Source of the DNA: a virus
Virus record (IMG/VR): IMGVR_UViG_3300045135_002615
Span: 232,643 to 296,642 of that record
Length of the DNA stretch: 64,000 nucleotides
Direction: 5' to 3' (one strand)
This document shows, one piece after another, positions 1 to 6,603 of this stretch; within the stretch, counting starts at the first letter, position 1, and every line of letters begins with the position of its first letter. The position numbers and the translations under genes were made by a program. The notes under the pieces are model-generated. The model was not told where the DNA came from. It did not search any database and saw only the letters and a program-made list of their open reading frames with translations.

Positions 1-91
1 TTGAAGGTGGAGGGTAGAGCCCCCCCACGAGTTGACCCACCCAACTAAGTGGTCAGCATAGAGCGTCAAGCTCACAACTTGAAACATCATA

Positions 92-105
92 GGAGTTAAT
101 ACTCC
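92..105. other. Short hairpin in the gene-free left edge
   Basis: Positions 1-162 hold no convincing gene. The only structures seen are this small inverted repeat (GGAGT, four-base loop, ACTCC) and the terminator just after it. This may be the 3' end of a transcript that begins left of the window. Confidence 0.35.
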
Positions 106-115
106 ACACTAAAGG

Positions 116-140
116 GCTCCCAATATGGGAGCTTTTAGTT
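116..140 (+). terminator. Intrinsic terminator
   Basis: GCTCCC (116-121) and GGGAGC (127-132) form a stem closed by AATAT and followed by TTTTAGTTT. It would end a transcript entering from the left of the window. The T tract is interrupted, so termination may be only moderate. Confidence 0.6.
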
Positions 141-162
141 TATTTAGGGTAGGGCATCCACA

Positions 163-261
163 ATGGATAAACTCATCTACCTATATGCGTCAGCGATCAT
201 TATTTCTGCTCTCGCTACTCACTACCTGCTAATCTCCCTCTTAATAAAAATCTTCTACTGA
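163..261 (+). CDS. Tiny membrane protein, 32 aa
   Basis: A short reading frame starting MDKLIYLYAS and dominated by Ile, Leu, Ala and Tyr, consistent with one transmembrane helix and ending LLIKIFY. A weak purine-rich GGGTAGGG lies upstream of the ATG. It sits between the terminator and another small membrane protein gene, a common setting for phage membrane peptides. The family is not recognised. The call rests on composition and position only. Confidence 0.4.
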   Translation: MDKLIYLYASAIIISALATHYLLISLLIKIFY

Positions 262-277
262 AATCTTAAGGAAAAAA

Positions 278-568
278 ATGATTTACTTTATTATTCTTGG
301 GCTAGTCACGCTCGGCGTAGGTCTTTACCACGATGATATTCGCATCTTCTTTGGTATCTTCATCATCGGCATGACTGCGATGGCTCATCGAGCAGAGGAG
401 GTGGTGACCTTCTCTGTGTGTGAGACCGAGGCTCAGAAGTTCGCACCTGTGGAGCGACACGGTCTTGAGGCTCTTAAGAAGGCTTACCCCTCACTTCAGT
501 GTGAGGAGGTGAAACTGAGCCGAAGTGAGGCTGCCCGAATCCGCGAGGCGATCATTAAAACTCGTTGA
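278..568 (+). CDS. Small membrane-anchored protein, 96 aa
   Basis: The ATG follows TAAGGAAAAAA, a usable ribosome binding site. Residues about 1-35 form one or two hydrophobic helices (YFIILGLVTLGVGL, then IRIFFGIFIIGMTAMA). The rest is a soluble, charged domain with two Cys residues (SVCETE and LQCEEV) and a basic C-terminus. The topology suggests a small protein tethered to the inner membrane with a cytoplasmic or periplasmic tail. The family is not recognised. The stop overlaps the -35 element of the promoter for the next tRNA gene. Confidence 0.65.
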   Translation: MIYFIILGLVTLGVGLYHDDIRIFFGIFIIGMTAMAHRAEEVVTFSVCETEAQKFAPVERHGLEALKKAYPSLQCEEVKLSRSEAARIREAIIKTR

Positions 569-592
569 CAGAGGTGTGCTCCTTAGTATAAT
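565..592 (+). promoter_or_regulatory. Sigma-70-type promoter for tRNA-Glu
   Basis: TTGACA (565-570), 16-bp spacer, TATAAT (587-592): a near-perfect housekeeping promoter 42 bp before tRNA-Glu. It implies that the tRNA is transcribed by unmodified host RNA polymerase, probably early in infection. Confidence 0.8.
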
Positions 593-633
593 AGAGGTGC
601 AGATAACGCCACCTCAAAAGAGGAACACATTCA

Positions 634-705
634 GGTCCCATCGTCTAGTGGTCAGGACATCGGCCTTTCACGCCGAGAACACGGGTTCAAATCCCGTTGG
701 GATCA
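634..705 (+). tRNA. tRNA-Glu (anticodon TTC)
   Basis: The cloverleaf can be drawn by hand. The acceptor GGTCCCA pairs with TGGGATC, with one G-T wobble. The D arm is GTC/GAC. The anticodon stem TCGGC/GCCGA encloses the loop CTTTCAC. The T arm ACGGG/CCCGT has a TTCAAAT loop. The discriminator is A at 705. CCA is not encoded. The gene has its own promoter at 565-592 and its own terminator at 713-738. Confidence 0.93.
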
Positions 706-712
706 TTCTAAC

Positions 713-738
713 AAGCCCCTCAGCGGGCTTCTTTTTTT
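713..738 (+). terminator. Terminator after tRNA-Glu
   Basis: AAGCCC (713-718) and GGGCTT (725-730) pair across a CTCAGC loop, followed by C and seven T residues. It ends the tRNA-Glu transcript. Confidence 0.85.
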
Positions 739-748
739 GGATTCACTA

Positions 749-931
749 ATGAACAAAGATATTCGATCCCTCTCCTCCATCTTCGGAGGTCTTCCTAACT
801 ACCTCCAAAGGACAAAAGACTTCTCATGGACATGTATTGATAAGAGGGGGTATAAGGTTTCACTGTACTACACCCCTACAAAGCCAGGTGTGGTAGAGGT
901 GTACGAGCCCCCCCTCATGGATGGGTATTAA
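749..931 (+). CDS. Hypothetical protein, 60 aa
   Basis: The frame is open from a TTG at 737, but that lies inside the terminator T tract. The first ATG at 749 (MNKDIRSLSSIFGG) is the better start, although no clear ribosome binding site precedes it. The product is soluble, mixed in charge and has several aromatic residues (FSWTC, SLYYT). The family is not recognised. It sits between two tRNA genes, where small unknown genes are common in phages. Confidence 0.45.
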   Translation: MNKDIRSLSSIFGGLPNYLQRTKDFSWTCIDKRGYKVSLYYTPTKPGVVEVYEPPLMDGY

Positions 932-1023
932 GGTCGATTCCTTTGGGATTGGCTTTATAGATATCTCCGATCTCCATCTTTTCTTTGAGAACAAAAACTA
1001 CTAACTCTTGGAAGTGAGAGTCT

Positions 1024-1054
1024 GTAATAATCACTCACTTAGGGTGATTATTAC
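1024..1054. repeat. Perfect 11-bp inverted repeat before tRNA-Lys
   Basis: GTAATAATCAC (1024-1034) and GTGATTATTAC (1044-1054) are perfect complements around a 9-base loop. No T tract follows, so it is not a typical terminator. It lies 20 bp upstream of the mature tRNA-Lys. It may be an operator, a processing signal or a transcript-end hairpin. The rest of the 932-1073 gap holds no feature I can support. Confidence 0.6.
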
Positions 1055-1073
1055 TATAACCTTTTCACATAGA

Positions 1074-1146
1074 GGGTTGTTAGCTCAATAGGTAGAGCAG
1101 CGGACTTTTAATCCGTTGGTTCAGGGTTCGAGTCCCTGACGACCCA
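1074..1146 (+). tRNA. tRNA-Lys (anticodon TTT)
   Basis: The acceptor GGGTTGT pairs with ACGACCC. The D arm is GCTC/GAGC. The anticodon stem GCGGA/TCCGT encloses CTTTTAA. The T arm CAGGG/CCCTG has loop TTCGAGT. The discriminator is A. CCA is not encoded. All four arms form. Confidence 0.94.
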
Positions 1147-1184
1147 TTACCCCATAGGCTCCGTAGCTAGGAGCATACGTTTTC

Positions 1185-1213
1185 AGCCACCCATTAGTAG
1201 GTGGCTTTTGTTT
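1185..1213 (+). terminator. Terminator after tRNA-Lys
   Basis: AGCCACC (1185-1191) pairs with GGTGGCT (1200-1206), followed by TTTTGTTT. The Shine-Dalgarno sequence of the next gene (TAGGAGAAC) begins directly after the T tract. Confidence 0.8.
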
Positions 1214-1227
1214 AGGAGAACAAACAA

Positions 1228-1482
1228 ATGCAGATCAAGAATCTTACACGCAGTTTCTTTTACTTTGACGGCAACATCACCGAGGCACTTGAGGAGTATG
1301 TTGTCAAGCATCACGGTCTTACCTTTGATGGTGACCTCATCATTGAGGACGAGCAGGGTCTGTGGTTCATCAGCCCAGGTGAGTACATCGTCAAGAGTGA
1401 TGATGTGATCATTGGTGCATGTGACGCAAGCGGTTTCGCAGAGTACTCACTCTACGCCTCACAGATCGAGGTGGCACGATGA
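1228..1482 (+). CDS. Hypothetical acidic protein, 84 aa
   Basis: The ATG is preceded by TTTAGGAGAACAAACAA, a good ribosome binding site. The product is acidic and rich in beta-prone segments (GLTFDGDLIIEDEQGLWF, then DDVIIGACDASG). No signal peptide or membrane segment is visible. The family is not recognised. The stop overlaps the start of the following lipoprotein gene (ATGA), so the two are translationally coupled and may work together. Confidence 0.7.
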   Translation: MQIKNLTRSFFYFDGNITEALEEYVVKHHGLTFDGDLIIEDEQGLWFISPGEYIVKSDDVIIGACDASGFAEYSLYASQIEVAR

Positions 1483-1760
1483 AGAAGCTCCTCGCTGTAC
1501 TCGCTCTCACCGCTCTTGCCACAGGTTGCACCGATGCCACAATCGGTGCTTATGGGTCTTACGGCTCACGGGGTCACGCCACTTGCTACTCAGGCGGCAA
1601 GGTCACTTTCAACGCGATCTCAACGGGTCGCGTGAAAGACCAAGAGAACTCAGACGGGTTCTCAGCCAAGTGGCAGGACGTGGGGTCTGATGGGAAACCT
1701 CAAGGACCTGTCTACTACGCCACGGTAAGTGGGCAGTGCATCATCAAGTACCTCGACTGA
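1479..1760 (+). CDS. Putative lipoprotein, 93 aa
   Basis: The N-terminus MKKLLAVLALTALATGC is a classic lipoprotein signal with lipobox LATGC, so Cys17 would be lipidated after signal peptidase II cleavage. The mature part is short, Gly/Ser/Tyr-rich and has two further Cys residues (ATCYSGG and SGQCIIKYLD) that could form a disulphide. Phage lipoproteins of this size include outer spanins and superinfection-exclusion proteins, but neither identity is shown. The start is coupled to the upstream gene through ATGA. The 3' end overlaps the convergent chaperonin gene by 17 bp. Confidence 0.75.
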   Translation: MKKLLAVLALTALATGCTDATIGAYGSYGSRGHATCYSGGKVTFNAISTGRVKDQENSDGFSAKWQDVGSDGKPQGPVYYATVSGQCIIKYLD

Positions 1761-3126
1761 TGATCACTTCAACACTAGCCAAGCTAGTGGCAACGCTGGT
1801 CGACTTGCGTAAAATACTCGCAAGACGACCCGCAGGGAAAGGCTGATAGAGTTCCTCTCTACTTAAGAGTTGGTCTTCAGTCAAATCCGCATTCCTAGCT
1901 ACGGCTCTTAAGGGCTCTTTAAGAGCTTCATTAAGGGTTGGGGAGCTAGTCTCTATCTTGTATAGAGTTGGCAAAGCCCCCTCTACATATCCGTTCTTTA
2001 AAGCATCGGACATGGAGAGGAGGGCTTTTTCTGTTTGTACTCTCCTCACTCTACCCTCTGCTTCCGTATGACCACCTACTTTGAGCCTGATCAGTGAACC
2101 CGTTAGAGCATTAGCCCTCTGCCTCCACAAATCTTGTGTGTGGGTATGAGGGCTTTCTTGTGCTTCCTTTAAGAGCATCTCAGCTCTCTCTGCTGTCTTT
2201 TCAGCGTGTTCATCATAAGGGTATGTGATCATCTCATTGAAGTTAAGAACGCACTCAAAAGCGGATCCAAAGAACTCGGCTTTGAACTCACCATCAAGGT
2301 TAGGTTGGTGGACATGTCCTCCTGTAAATGCGGCGAAATCCTCCATCCACCCCATTCCCCATATGACTCTAGGGGCTTCTACGGCATGACAGTCGAGTAC
2401 TCCCTTGTGCCTGTTTAGTTGGATTGTCTTGAGAGCCTGACCGCTAATGAAAGGGGCGACGAGGACTAGTGGTCTGCCCTCAAATCCACCCATGAGCTCC
2501 ATGATCGGCACGACCTGCTTCAAGTCTTTGAGGGGTTGGCTTGATAGGGCAAACATAGGTCCTTCTAGGTATGCCTCTTTATCTGTATGTATTCTTACTG
2601 ATGAGTGTAGTGCCTCTGACTCAATGACCTCACACCCGACACCGATACCCTTCTCTAGCGTGATGTGTGTGGCTAGACCTCCACTCAGGTTGAGTGCCTC
2701 AGCGACCTTCTCAACACTTTCCCTATCTAAAGAACTCTCCATACCTATCTTGATAAGGGTATGTTCACTTGAGGGTAATGGTTTGATGTCTTTGATAGCC
2801 TCTAATACCGCATTATCGACTTGGTTAGTGTATGTCGGGTGTGGTGAGTCATACATGCGTGAGAAGCTCTTTAAAAGCCCCGTAGAGAGCAGGCAAGCAG
2901 TTTTAGCACCATCACCATTACCACATACCTCCAGGAGGTTGTATTGGACTATTTTTTGTATGATTGGGTTAGGGTAGTGCCATGCATTGAGTATGGACTT
3001 AGCGGAGGGGTTGTTCCATATTGAACCCCCTCTTTGCATCAATACGGTAGTCCCCTTTGCTTTGTGGGCGGCGAGCAAGATTTGTTCTACCTGTTTGATC
3101 GCGGGTATAAGATTATGGAACGACAT
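1744..3126 (-). CDS. Divergent GroEL-like chaperonin, 460 aa
   Basis: The protein aligns along its length with the 60-kDa chaperonin (about 548 aa in E. coli). It keeps an ATP-loop segment GNGDGAKTACLLSTGLL (GroEL GDGTTTAT) and an apical block ending GRPLVLVAPFISGQAL, then HKGVLDCHAVEAPR and FAAFTGGHVH (GroEL KPLLIIAEDVEGEAL, KAPGFGDRR, IATLTGG). It also keeps a C-terminal block ALTGSLIRLKVGGHTEAE (GroEL LAGGVAVIKVGAATEVE). GDG, which holds GroEL Asp87, is kept. By my hand alignment the positions of GroEL Asp52 and Asp398 are not Asp, so ATP hydrolysis may be slow or altered. The frame is open to 3159, but the ATG at 3126 has GGAG at good spacing and matches the family start. GroEL-like proteins are known in jumbo phages such as EL. 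No GroES is seen here. Confidence 0.85.
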   Translation of the reverse strand: MSFHNLIPAIKQVEQILLAAHKAKGTTVLMQRGGSIWNNPSAKSILNAWHYPNPIIQKIVQYNLLEVCGNGDGAKTACLLSTGLLKSFSRMYDSPHPTYTNQVDNAVLEAIKDIKPLPSSEHTLIKIGMESSLDRESVEKVAEALNLSGGLATHITLEKGIGVGCEVIESEALHSSVRIHTDKEAYLEGPMFALSSQPLKDLKQVVPIMELMGGFEGRPLVLVAPFISGQALKTIQLNRHKGVLDCHAVEAPRVIWGMGWMEDFAAFTGGHVHQPNLDGEFKAEFFGSAFECVLNFNEMITYPYDEHAEKTAERAEMLLKEAQESPHTHTQDLWRQRANALTGSLIRLKVGGHTEAEGRVRRVQTEKALLSMSDALKNGYVEGALPTLYKIETSSPTLNEALKEPLRAVARNADLTEDQLLSREELYQPFPAGRLASILRKSTSVATSLASVEVIISRGT

Positions 3127-3157
3127 CGAGGATCTCCATGTGAAAGGACTATGAAAC

Positions 3158-4102
3158 ATGTCTTCATCCGTTATACAGACTAGATCATCAGCGATCAGCT
3201 ATAATACACGAGCCGCTAATTCAGTAGGTTGGGGTGGGTCTATCCCCCCCGCAGCAATAGAGGCTTTCCCAGGTCTTGCTAAAGACCCTTCAACCAATGA
3301 CTTTGCATTAGCTGTGGAGGCCTTCCAAGAGAAGACTTTTGGTGCGGGTGCTTCAGTAGATGGGAAGATGGGGCGTGGTACATGGTCCGCTCTCCTGAAG
3401 CAGTATGATCGAGTAGATGATACACAGCCCTTTTGGACTATTAACGACAGGCGTGTCAACGTGGAGATTGACCCCTCTGTGGAGGTTGTAAACTTTGATC
3501 AGCCAGGTGGTCTTGATCTACACCGATTTGGTCACTTCTCATCTCGTAAGCGACCCCCACGCTTTATTGTGGTACATTGGGGCGGTCTTGACCCTCATCA
3601 TTGTTACAGGGTATTCTCAAGCCCTGATCGTCAAGTGAGCTCTCATGCGGGTATTGGGGTCTCACCTGAAGGCACCGCTACGATCTATCAGTACCTCGAC
3701 CTCAACCATAAGTCATGGCACGCAGGTTGGGCAAACTCATATTCTGTAGGTATTGATATTTGTCAGCAACCTTCTCTTAGGTGGAAGGATCATTACATCA
3801 AGAATGGTTACAACGTCCAAGAGATGAAGAACATGACGGGCAGGGGCGATGCTAATGTTTTGACCCTTGATCCTAGAGTAGCAATCGCTACTCGTGAAGC
3901 CGTTAAGAGCCTCTGTAAGGTTCTTAACATCCCTTATCAGTTCCCATGTGGTTCAGATGGTCAGAGCTATGAGGGTGGTTTTTATCATGGGGTAGTGGAT
4001 AAGGATTATCTCACTAACTCCTTCACAGGTGTGATTGGGCATCATCATATCACACAGAAGAAGTGGGATTGTGCCTGTTGGTGGGACACTCTCTTTGGTT
4101 GA
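3158..4102 (+). CDS. Endolysin: peptidoglycan-binding domain plus amidase
   Basis: Residues about 45-82 match a PG_binding_1 domain (LAVEAFQEKTFG, then SVDGKMGRGTWSALL). Residues about 135-310 match the Amidase_2/PGRP fold of zinc N-acetylmuramoyl-L-alanine amidases: FIVVHWGG with His140, HAGWANSYSVGIDI, and a C-terminal GHHHITQKKWDCACWW with candidate zinc ligands. It would cut the amide bond between MurNAc and the stem peptide at the end of infection. No signal peptide is visible, so export would need a holin or another route. The ATG has AAAGGA eight bases upstream, and the leader is shared divergently with the chaperonin gene. Confidence 0.9.
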   Translation: MSSSVIQTRSSAISYNTRAANSVGWGGSIPPAAIEAFPGLAKDPSTNDFALAVEAFQEKTFGAGASVDGKMGRGTWSALLKQYDRVDDTQPFWTINDRRVNVEIDPSVEVVNFDQPGGLDLHRFGHFSSRKRPPRFIVVHWGGLDPHHCYRVFSSPDRQVSSHAGIGVSPEGTATIYQYLDLNHKSWHAGWANSYSVGIDICQQPSLRWKDHYIKNGYNVQEMKNMTGRGDANVLTLDPRVAIATREAVKSLCKVLNIPYQFPCGSDGQSYEGGFYHGVVDKDYLTNSFTGVIGHHHITQKKWDCACWWDTLFG

Positions 4103-4109
4103 TTGATAC

Positions 4110-4415
4110 ATGGCTTCTCTCTTCATTAGTAATGATCTGACGAAGGCACTCAAACTAAAGGTTAGTCTTGGGTGCCCCCACATACACTTTGTAGCTGAAG
4201 AGGATTGTGACTCCTTCACTTCAGAGATTGTTTGGGGAGAGGTCTTATTTAATGGTCTTCAAGTTGCCCTGAATATGGGGGCGTGTATCGTTTCGTATGT
4301 AGACCATCACAGGAGGTCTACATTTATCGACCCTGACGACCTTGACCTATTGCTATCACAACAGAAGAACTTGGAATCATACTTGAGAGAAGTAGATGTC
4401 TATCACGTTAGATGA
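4110..4415 (+). CDS. Hypothetical protein, 101 aa
   Basis: It starts seven bases after the endolysin stop, with no strong ribosome binding site, so it is probably translated by re-initiation. The product is soluble and mixed alpha/beta by eye (LKVSLGCPHIHFVAEEDC, DDLDLLLSQQKNLESYLREV). The family is not recognised. It overlaps the next gene by 20 bp, consistent with one operon: endolysin, this gene, HTH protein. Confidence 0.6.
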   Translation: MASLFISNDLTKALKLKVSLGCPHIHFVAEEDCDSFTSEIVWGEVLFNGLQVALNMGACIVSYVDHHRRSTFIDPDDLDLLLSQQKNLESYLREVDVYHVR

Positions 4416-4968
4416 AGCCTACCAGATGTACATGATGGGTATTGGATACAGAGACATCTGTCAGCATATGGGTCTTGACATGGACCAAGCTAGATGGAAG
4501 GTCAAGAGTTATGCTTTGAAGAACAATCTCTTGTATCCTCGCCCCCCTCAAGATCATACTCTCCTCTACAATCTATACTTGAACAAGATGCCCCCAAAAG
4601 ACATTGCCAGGTATCTAGGGATACGCAGCAATAAGATATGGGAACGCCTTGACAAGTATTGTAGGGAGAACTATCTGCCGATGCCAACAAAAAAGCCCTA
4701 CGAGAGGGCTCAGGTGGCTTATGCTCTTAGGCAACGTGGTTTGAGCTATAGTAAGGTAGCCAAGATGGTAGGCTACTACGACAGGTCAAACTGCTTCAAT
4801 GCGATTAAGGCTTATTGTCGTACTTACGGGGTTGGTGATAGTTCCCATACTGAGGGGGCTGACCATACTGATGACCATACTGAGGAGGTTGTCCATAGTG
4901 ATGTCCATAGTGAGGAGGGGGAGGGGGATACCCATAAGGGGGGTATTGGTGATGATGGCGGGGAGTAG
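4396..4968 (+). CDS. Triple helix-turn-helix protein with low-complexity tail, 190 aa
   Basis: Three units of roughly 50 residues each look like Hin/resolvase-type helix-turn-helix domains: LDEAYQMYMMGIGYRDICQHMGL, then YNLYLNKMPPKDIARYLGI, then AYALRQRGLSYSKVAKMVGY. The protein could bind DNA as a repressor or activator. After about residue 145 it turns into an acidic His/Asp/Glu tail (HTEGADHTDDHTEE). This tail is encoded by a 30-bp tandem repeat that is read in the other strand by the kinase-like gene at 4805-5401. The tail may therefore be a by-product of that overlap. The target DNA is unknown. Confidence 0.75.
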   Translation: MSITLDEAYQMYMMGIGYRDICQHMGLDMDQARWKVKSYALKNNLLYPRPPQDHTLLYNLYLNKMPPKDIARYLGIRSNKIWERLDKYCRENYLPMPTKKPYERAQVAYALRQRGLSYSKVAKMVGYYDRSNCFNAIKAYCRTYGVGDSSHTEGADHTDDHTEEVVHSDVHSEEGEGDTHKGGIGDDGGE

Positions 4969-5401
4969 ACTCACGGAAGATGTCTCTCTCCCAACGCTTC
5001 CTTTGACGGCTGATGGTAGAGGGGCTTACTTGGTGGACGCATCTCTCTGAGAGTTCTTTATCGTTGAGACCCGCGTCATAGAGATTGATGACATGGATCA
5101 TGTATCCAAACTTTGTACCCATCTCGATGTAAGGGTCTACTTCCCACTTGCGTGAGAAGGTGTTGTGGACAACAACGGCATGCCAGTCATCTTCGAGGAG
5201 ATCTCGTGTCGATTCTTTACACCACTCATGTGCTTCTTTGAGCTTCTCGACATCAAAGTGGTACTCGCCTTTATCGTTGATGAAAAACTCGTCAACGCAG
5301 ATCTCGGTGCGTGTGCTTACATCGCCGCAAATAAGATTCGCCAGCTCTGTCTTACCAGATCCTGATAGTCCTCGGATTAAGATCAGTTTTTTATTCTTCA
5401 A
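4805..5401 (-). CDS. N4BP2-like P-loop kinase with Tyr/Gly/Pro/Gln tail, 198 aa
   Basis: Residues 1-145 resemble the NEDD4-binding-protein-2-like branch of polynucleotide-kinase-type P-loop proteins: Walker A GLSGSGKTEL (11-20), VDEFFINDKGEYHFD, AHEWC, VVVHNTFSRKWEVDPYI, and a C-terminal RQRKRWERDIF. Such proteins phosphorylate RNA or DNA ends; here that is inference. Residues about 150-198 are a prion-like tail of YGHQYGQPPQ repeats. The start is TTG at 5401 with TAGGAG eight bases upstream; no ATG fits. The last 164 bp overlap the helix-turn-helix gene tail to tail. Confidence 0.8.
   Translation of the reverse strand: MKNKKLILIRGLSGSGKTELANLICGDVSTRTEICVDEFFINDKGEYHFDVEKLKEAHEWCKESTRDLLEDDWHAVVVHNTFSRKWEVDPYIEMGTKFGYMIHVINLYDAGLNDKELSERCVHQVSPSTISRQRKRWERDIFRESTPRHHHQYPPYGYPPPPPHYGHHYGQPPQYGHQYGQPPQYGNYHQPRKYDNKP
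4845..4934. repeat. 30-bp tandem repeat read on both strands
   Basis: CCATACTGA or CCATAGTGA recurs at 4845, 4863, 4875, 4893 and 4905, alternating 18 and 12 bp. This gives a 30-bp unit in about three copies. On the minus strand it encodes YGHQYGQPPQ decapeptides of the kinase tail. On the plus strand it encodes the acidic His/Asp/Glu tail of the helix-turn-helix protein. It is an open, stop-free repeat in both directions. Confidence 0.85.
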
Positions 5402-5412
5402 TGTCGTAGCTC

Positions 5413-5589
5413 CTAAAGCTGTATCTCGATCACCCTCTTGGGCTCTTCTTTTTTTCGCTCAACAATCGGGCGATCTTGAAAAGGGTTGTCTTCTAAGGGT
5501 AGGGGTAGTTGAATCCCCCTGTCCCAATCTTCTTGCCACTCCTTAACGCTTGGGGGTGGCTTACGTTCTTTTATATTGATCCAAGTCAT
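5413..5589 (-). CDS. Small hypothetical protein, 58 aa
   Basis: The ATG at 5589 (MTWINIKERKPPPSV) has GGAAGGAG at good spacing and is preferred over an in-frame TTG nine bases earlier. The product is Pro- and Glu-rich (QLPLPLEDNP, then ERKKEEPKRVIEIQL) and probably flexible. The family is not recognised. It lies just upstream of the kinase-like gene on the same strand, separated by 11 bp, so the two are likely co-transcribed. Confidence 0.6.
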   Translation of the reverse strand: MTWINIKERKPPPSVKEWQEDWDRGIQLPLPLEDNPFQDRPIVERKKEEPKRVIEIQL

Positions 5590-5598
5590 GTTTGTCAA
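5570..5598 (-). promoter_or_regulatory. Possible sigma-70 promoter overlapping the 58-aa gene start
   Basis: On the minus strand TTGACA (5598-5593), a 17-bp spacer and TATAAA (5575-5570) match a housekeeping promoter. It overlaps the first codons of the 58-aa gene, so it would serve the kinase-like gene downstream. The overlap with coding sequence means it could be chance. A plus-strand TATAAT at 5619-5624 before the next gene has no well-spaced -35. Confidence 0.4.
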
Positions 5599-5663
5599 CT
5601 CCTTCCGTGTTCATATCTTATAATAAGAGTATGCCATGCAACACACACAAAGGATATTCACAC

Positions 5664-6008
5664 ATGGACAAAGACGCAATCGCAACACGTTTACTTACTC
5701 TCCGCTCACTCATCCTCCAACTCAAGGAGGAGGAGAACGTCCTTCGCTCTCAGCTTGAGGTAGGGGACAGCATTGAAGTTCCTATGGGTAAGGTCACTTT
5801 CTACACTCAGGTTCGTACCACTTACAATGAGACCGAGCTCTACAGCCATCTTATGGAGGAAGGTATTGACATCGACCTCGTTGGTGAAGCTCGTGTTCGG
5901 GTCAGTCGTGAGAAGGCGGAGTCCGTAAATGAGGACATCGCTACGATCTTGACACAGCATCGCGAGGTTACTGAGGTTCCCTCTCTCAAGGTTACGCCTA
6001 AGAAGTGA
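5664..6008 (+). CDS. Hypothetical coiled-coil protein, 114 aa
   Basis: The ATG at 5664 (MDKDAIATRLLTLR) follows AAAGGATATTCACAC. An in-frame TTG at 5592 lacks a ribosome binding site. Residues about 5-35 form an amphipathic helix rich in Leu, Glu and Arg, followed by a beta-prone middle (SIEVPMGKVTFYTQVRTTY) and an acidic helix. The family is not recognised. It starts the plus-strand block of likely virion genes. Confidence 0.65.
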   Translation: MDKDAIATRLLTLRSLILQLKEEENVLRSQLEVGDSIEVPMGKVTFYTQVRTTYNETELYSHLMEEGIDIDLVGEARVRVSREKAESVNEDIATILTQHREVTEVPSLKVTPKK

Positions 6009-6012
6009 TAGT

Positions 6013-6067
6013 CTGTTTATGGGGGGGCTGATTTATCACAAGCCAACCATGAAGGGTGTTCCCCATA
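6013..6067 (+). promoter_or_regulatory. Leader with CTGTTTATGG element and long-range stem
   Basis: AGTCTGTTTATGG (6010-6022) resembles the elements before other plus-strand virion genes. TATGGGG (6018-6024) can pair with CCCCATA (6061-6067), a stem that would cover the preferred start codon at 6067. The likely Shine-Dalgarno GAAGGGTG lies in the loop. This is less regular than the other leaders. Confidence 0.4.
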
Positions 6068-6552
6068 TGAGATACTTGACTTCAAATATGAGCAGGTCTG
6101 TACCGCACATGCCCAATCTTTCCGTAGCACAGAGGAAAGATCTCTTCCGATTAGAGTCGATGCTCTCTTCTACTCAAGAGTATACACAGCTGCCCTCCGC
6201 TTACTCCAAGATGACTCACATATTAAAAAGTAAGGTCTTCACAGACCGGAGTAGCGTAGATGATGCCAGTAACCATATCGAGTCTCTAGGCGTATTAAAA
6301 GATGTCTTTGACAGGGTCAGGAATCACCTCAAAAAAGAGATGGTGAGAGAGTATAAAGAGCTTCTTGCGGATCGTAGGTCTGCGGAGGTGCGTGGTGACA
6401 TTGCACTAGTAGAAGACCTCGAAGATGAGATCTACTTTCATCAGCGGGATTTTAATAAGACTACGGATCGACTCAAACTTATTGATCGTCAATACCGCAC
6501 AGAGATCAATGTACTCGTCAAGCACAAGGTCAGCCTGACCCGTATACGTTGA
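6067..6552 (+). CDS. Helical hypothetical protein, 161 aa
   Basis: The open frame extends to an ATG at 6019, but the ATG at 6067 (MRYLTSNMSRSVPHM) has GAAGGGTG eight bases upstream and is preferred. Residues about 30-160 are almost wholly helical and charged (VRNHLKKEMVREYKELLADR, then VEDLEDEIYFHQRDF), like a coiled-coil structural or scaffold protein. It lies between other helical proteins of the same strand. The family is not recognised; a virion role is inferred from position only. Confidence 0.65.
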   Translation: MRYLTSNMSRSVPHMPNLSVAQRKDLFRLESMLSSTQEYTQLPSAYSKMTHILKSKVFTDRSSVDDASNHIESLGVLKDVFDRVRNHLKKEMVREYKELLADRRSAEVRGDIALVEDLEDEIYFHQRDFNKTTDRLKLIDRQYRTEINVLVKHKVSLTRIR

Positions 6553-6556
6553 TAGT

Positions 6557-6597
6557 CTTTTTATAGGTACTCTCTCCTATCAATCCACGATAGGAGA
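6557..6597 (+). promoter_or_regulatory. CTTTTTATAGG element and SD-bearing hairpin
   Basis: CTTTTTATAGG (6557-6567) is followed by a perfect 9-bp hairpin: TCTCCTATC (6573-6581), seven-base loop, GATAGGAGA (6589-6597). The Shine-Dalgarno TAGGAG (6591-6596) is inside the 3' arm, seven bases before the ATG at 6604. It belongs to the recurring leader design of this window. Confidence 0.6.
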
Positions 6598-6603
6598 ATA
6601 CCT

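Noticed and set aside
1-70. Possible partial tRNA at the left edge
   Set aside because: No anticodon arm plus T arm could be paired convincingly.
525-749. Open frame across tRNA-Glu
   Set aside because: It covers a promoter, a tRNA and a terminator, so it cannot be a real protein gene.
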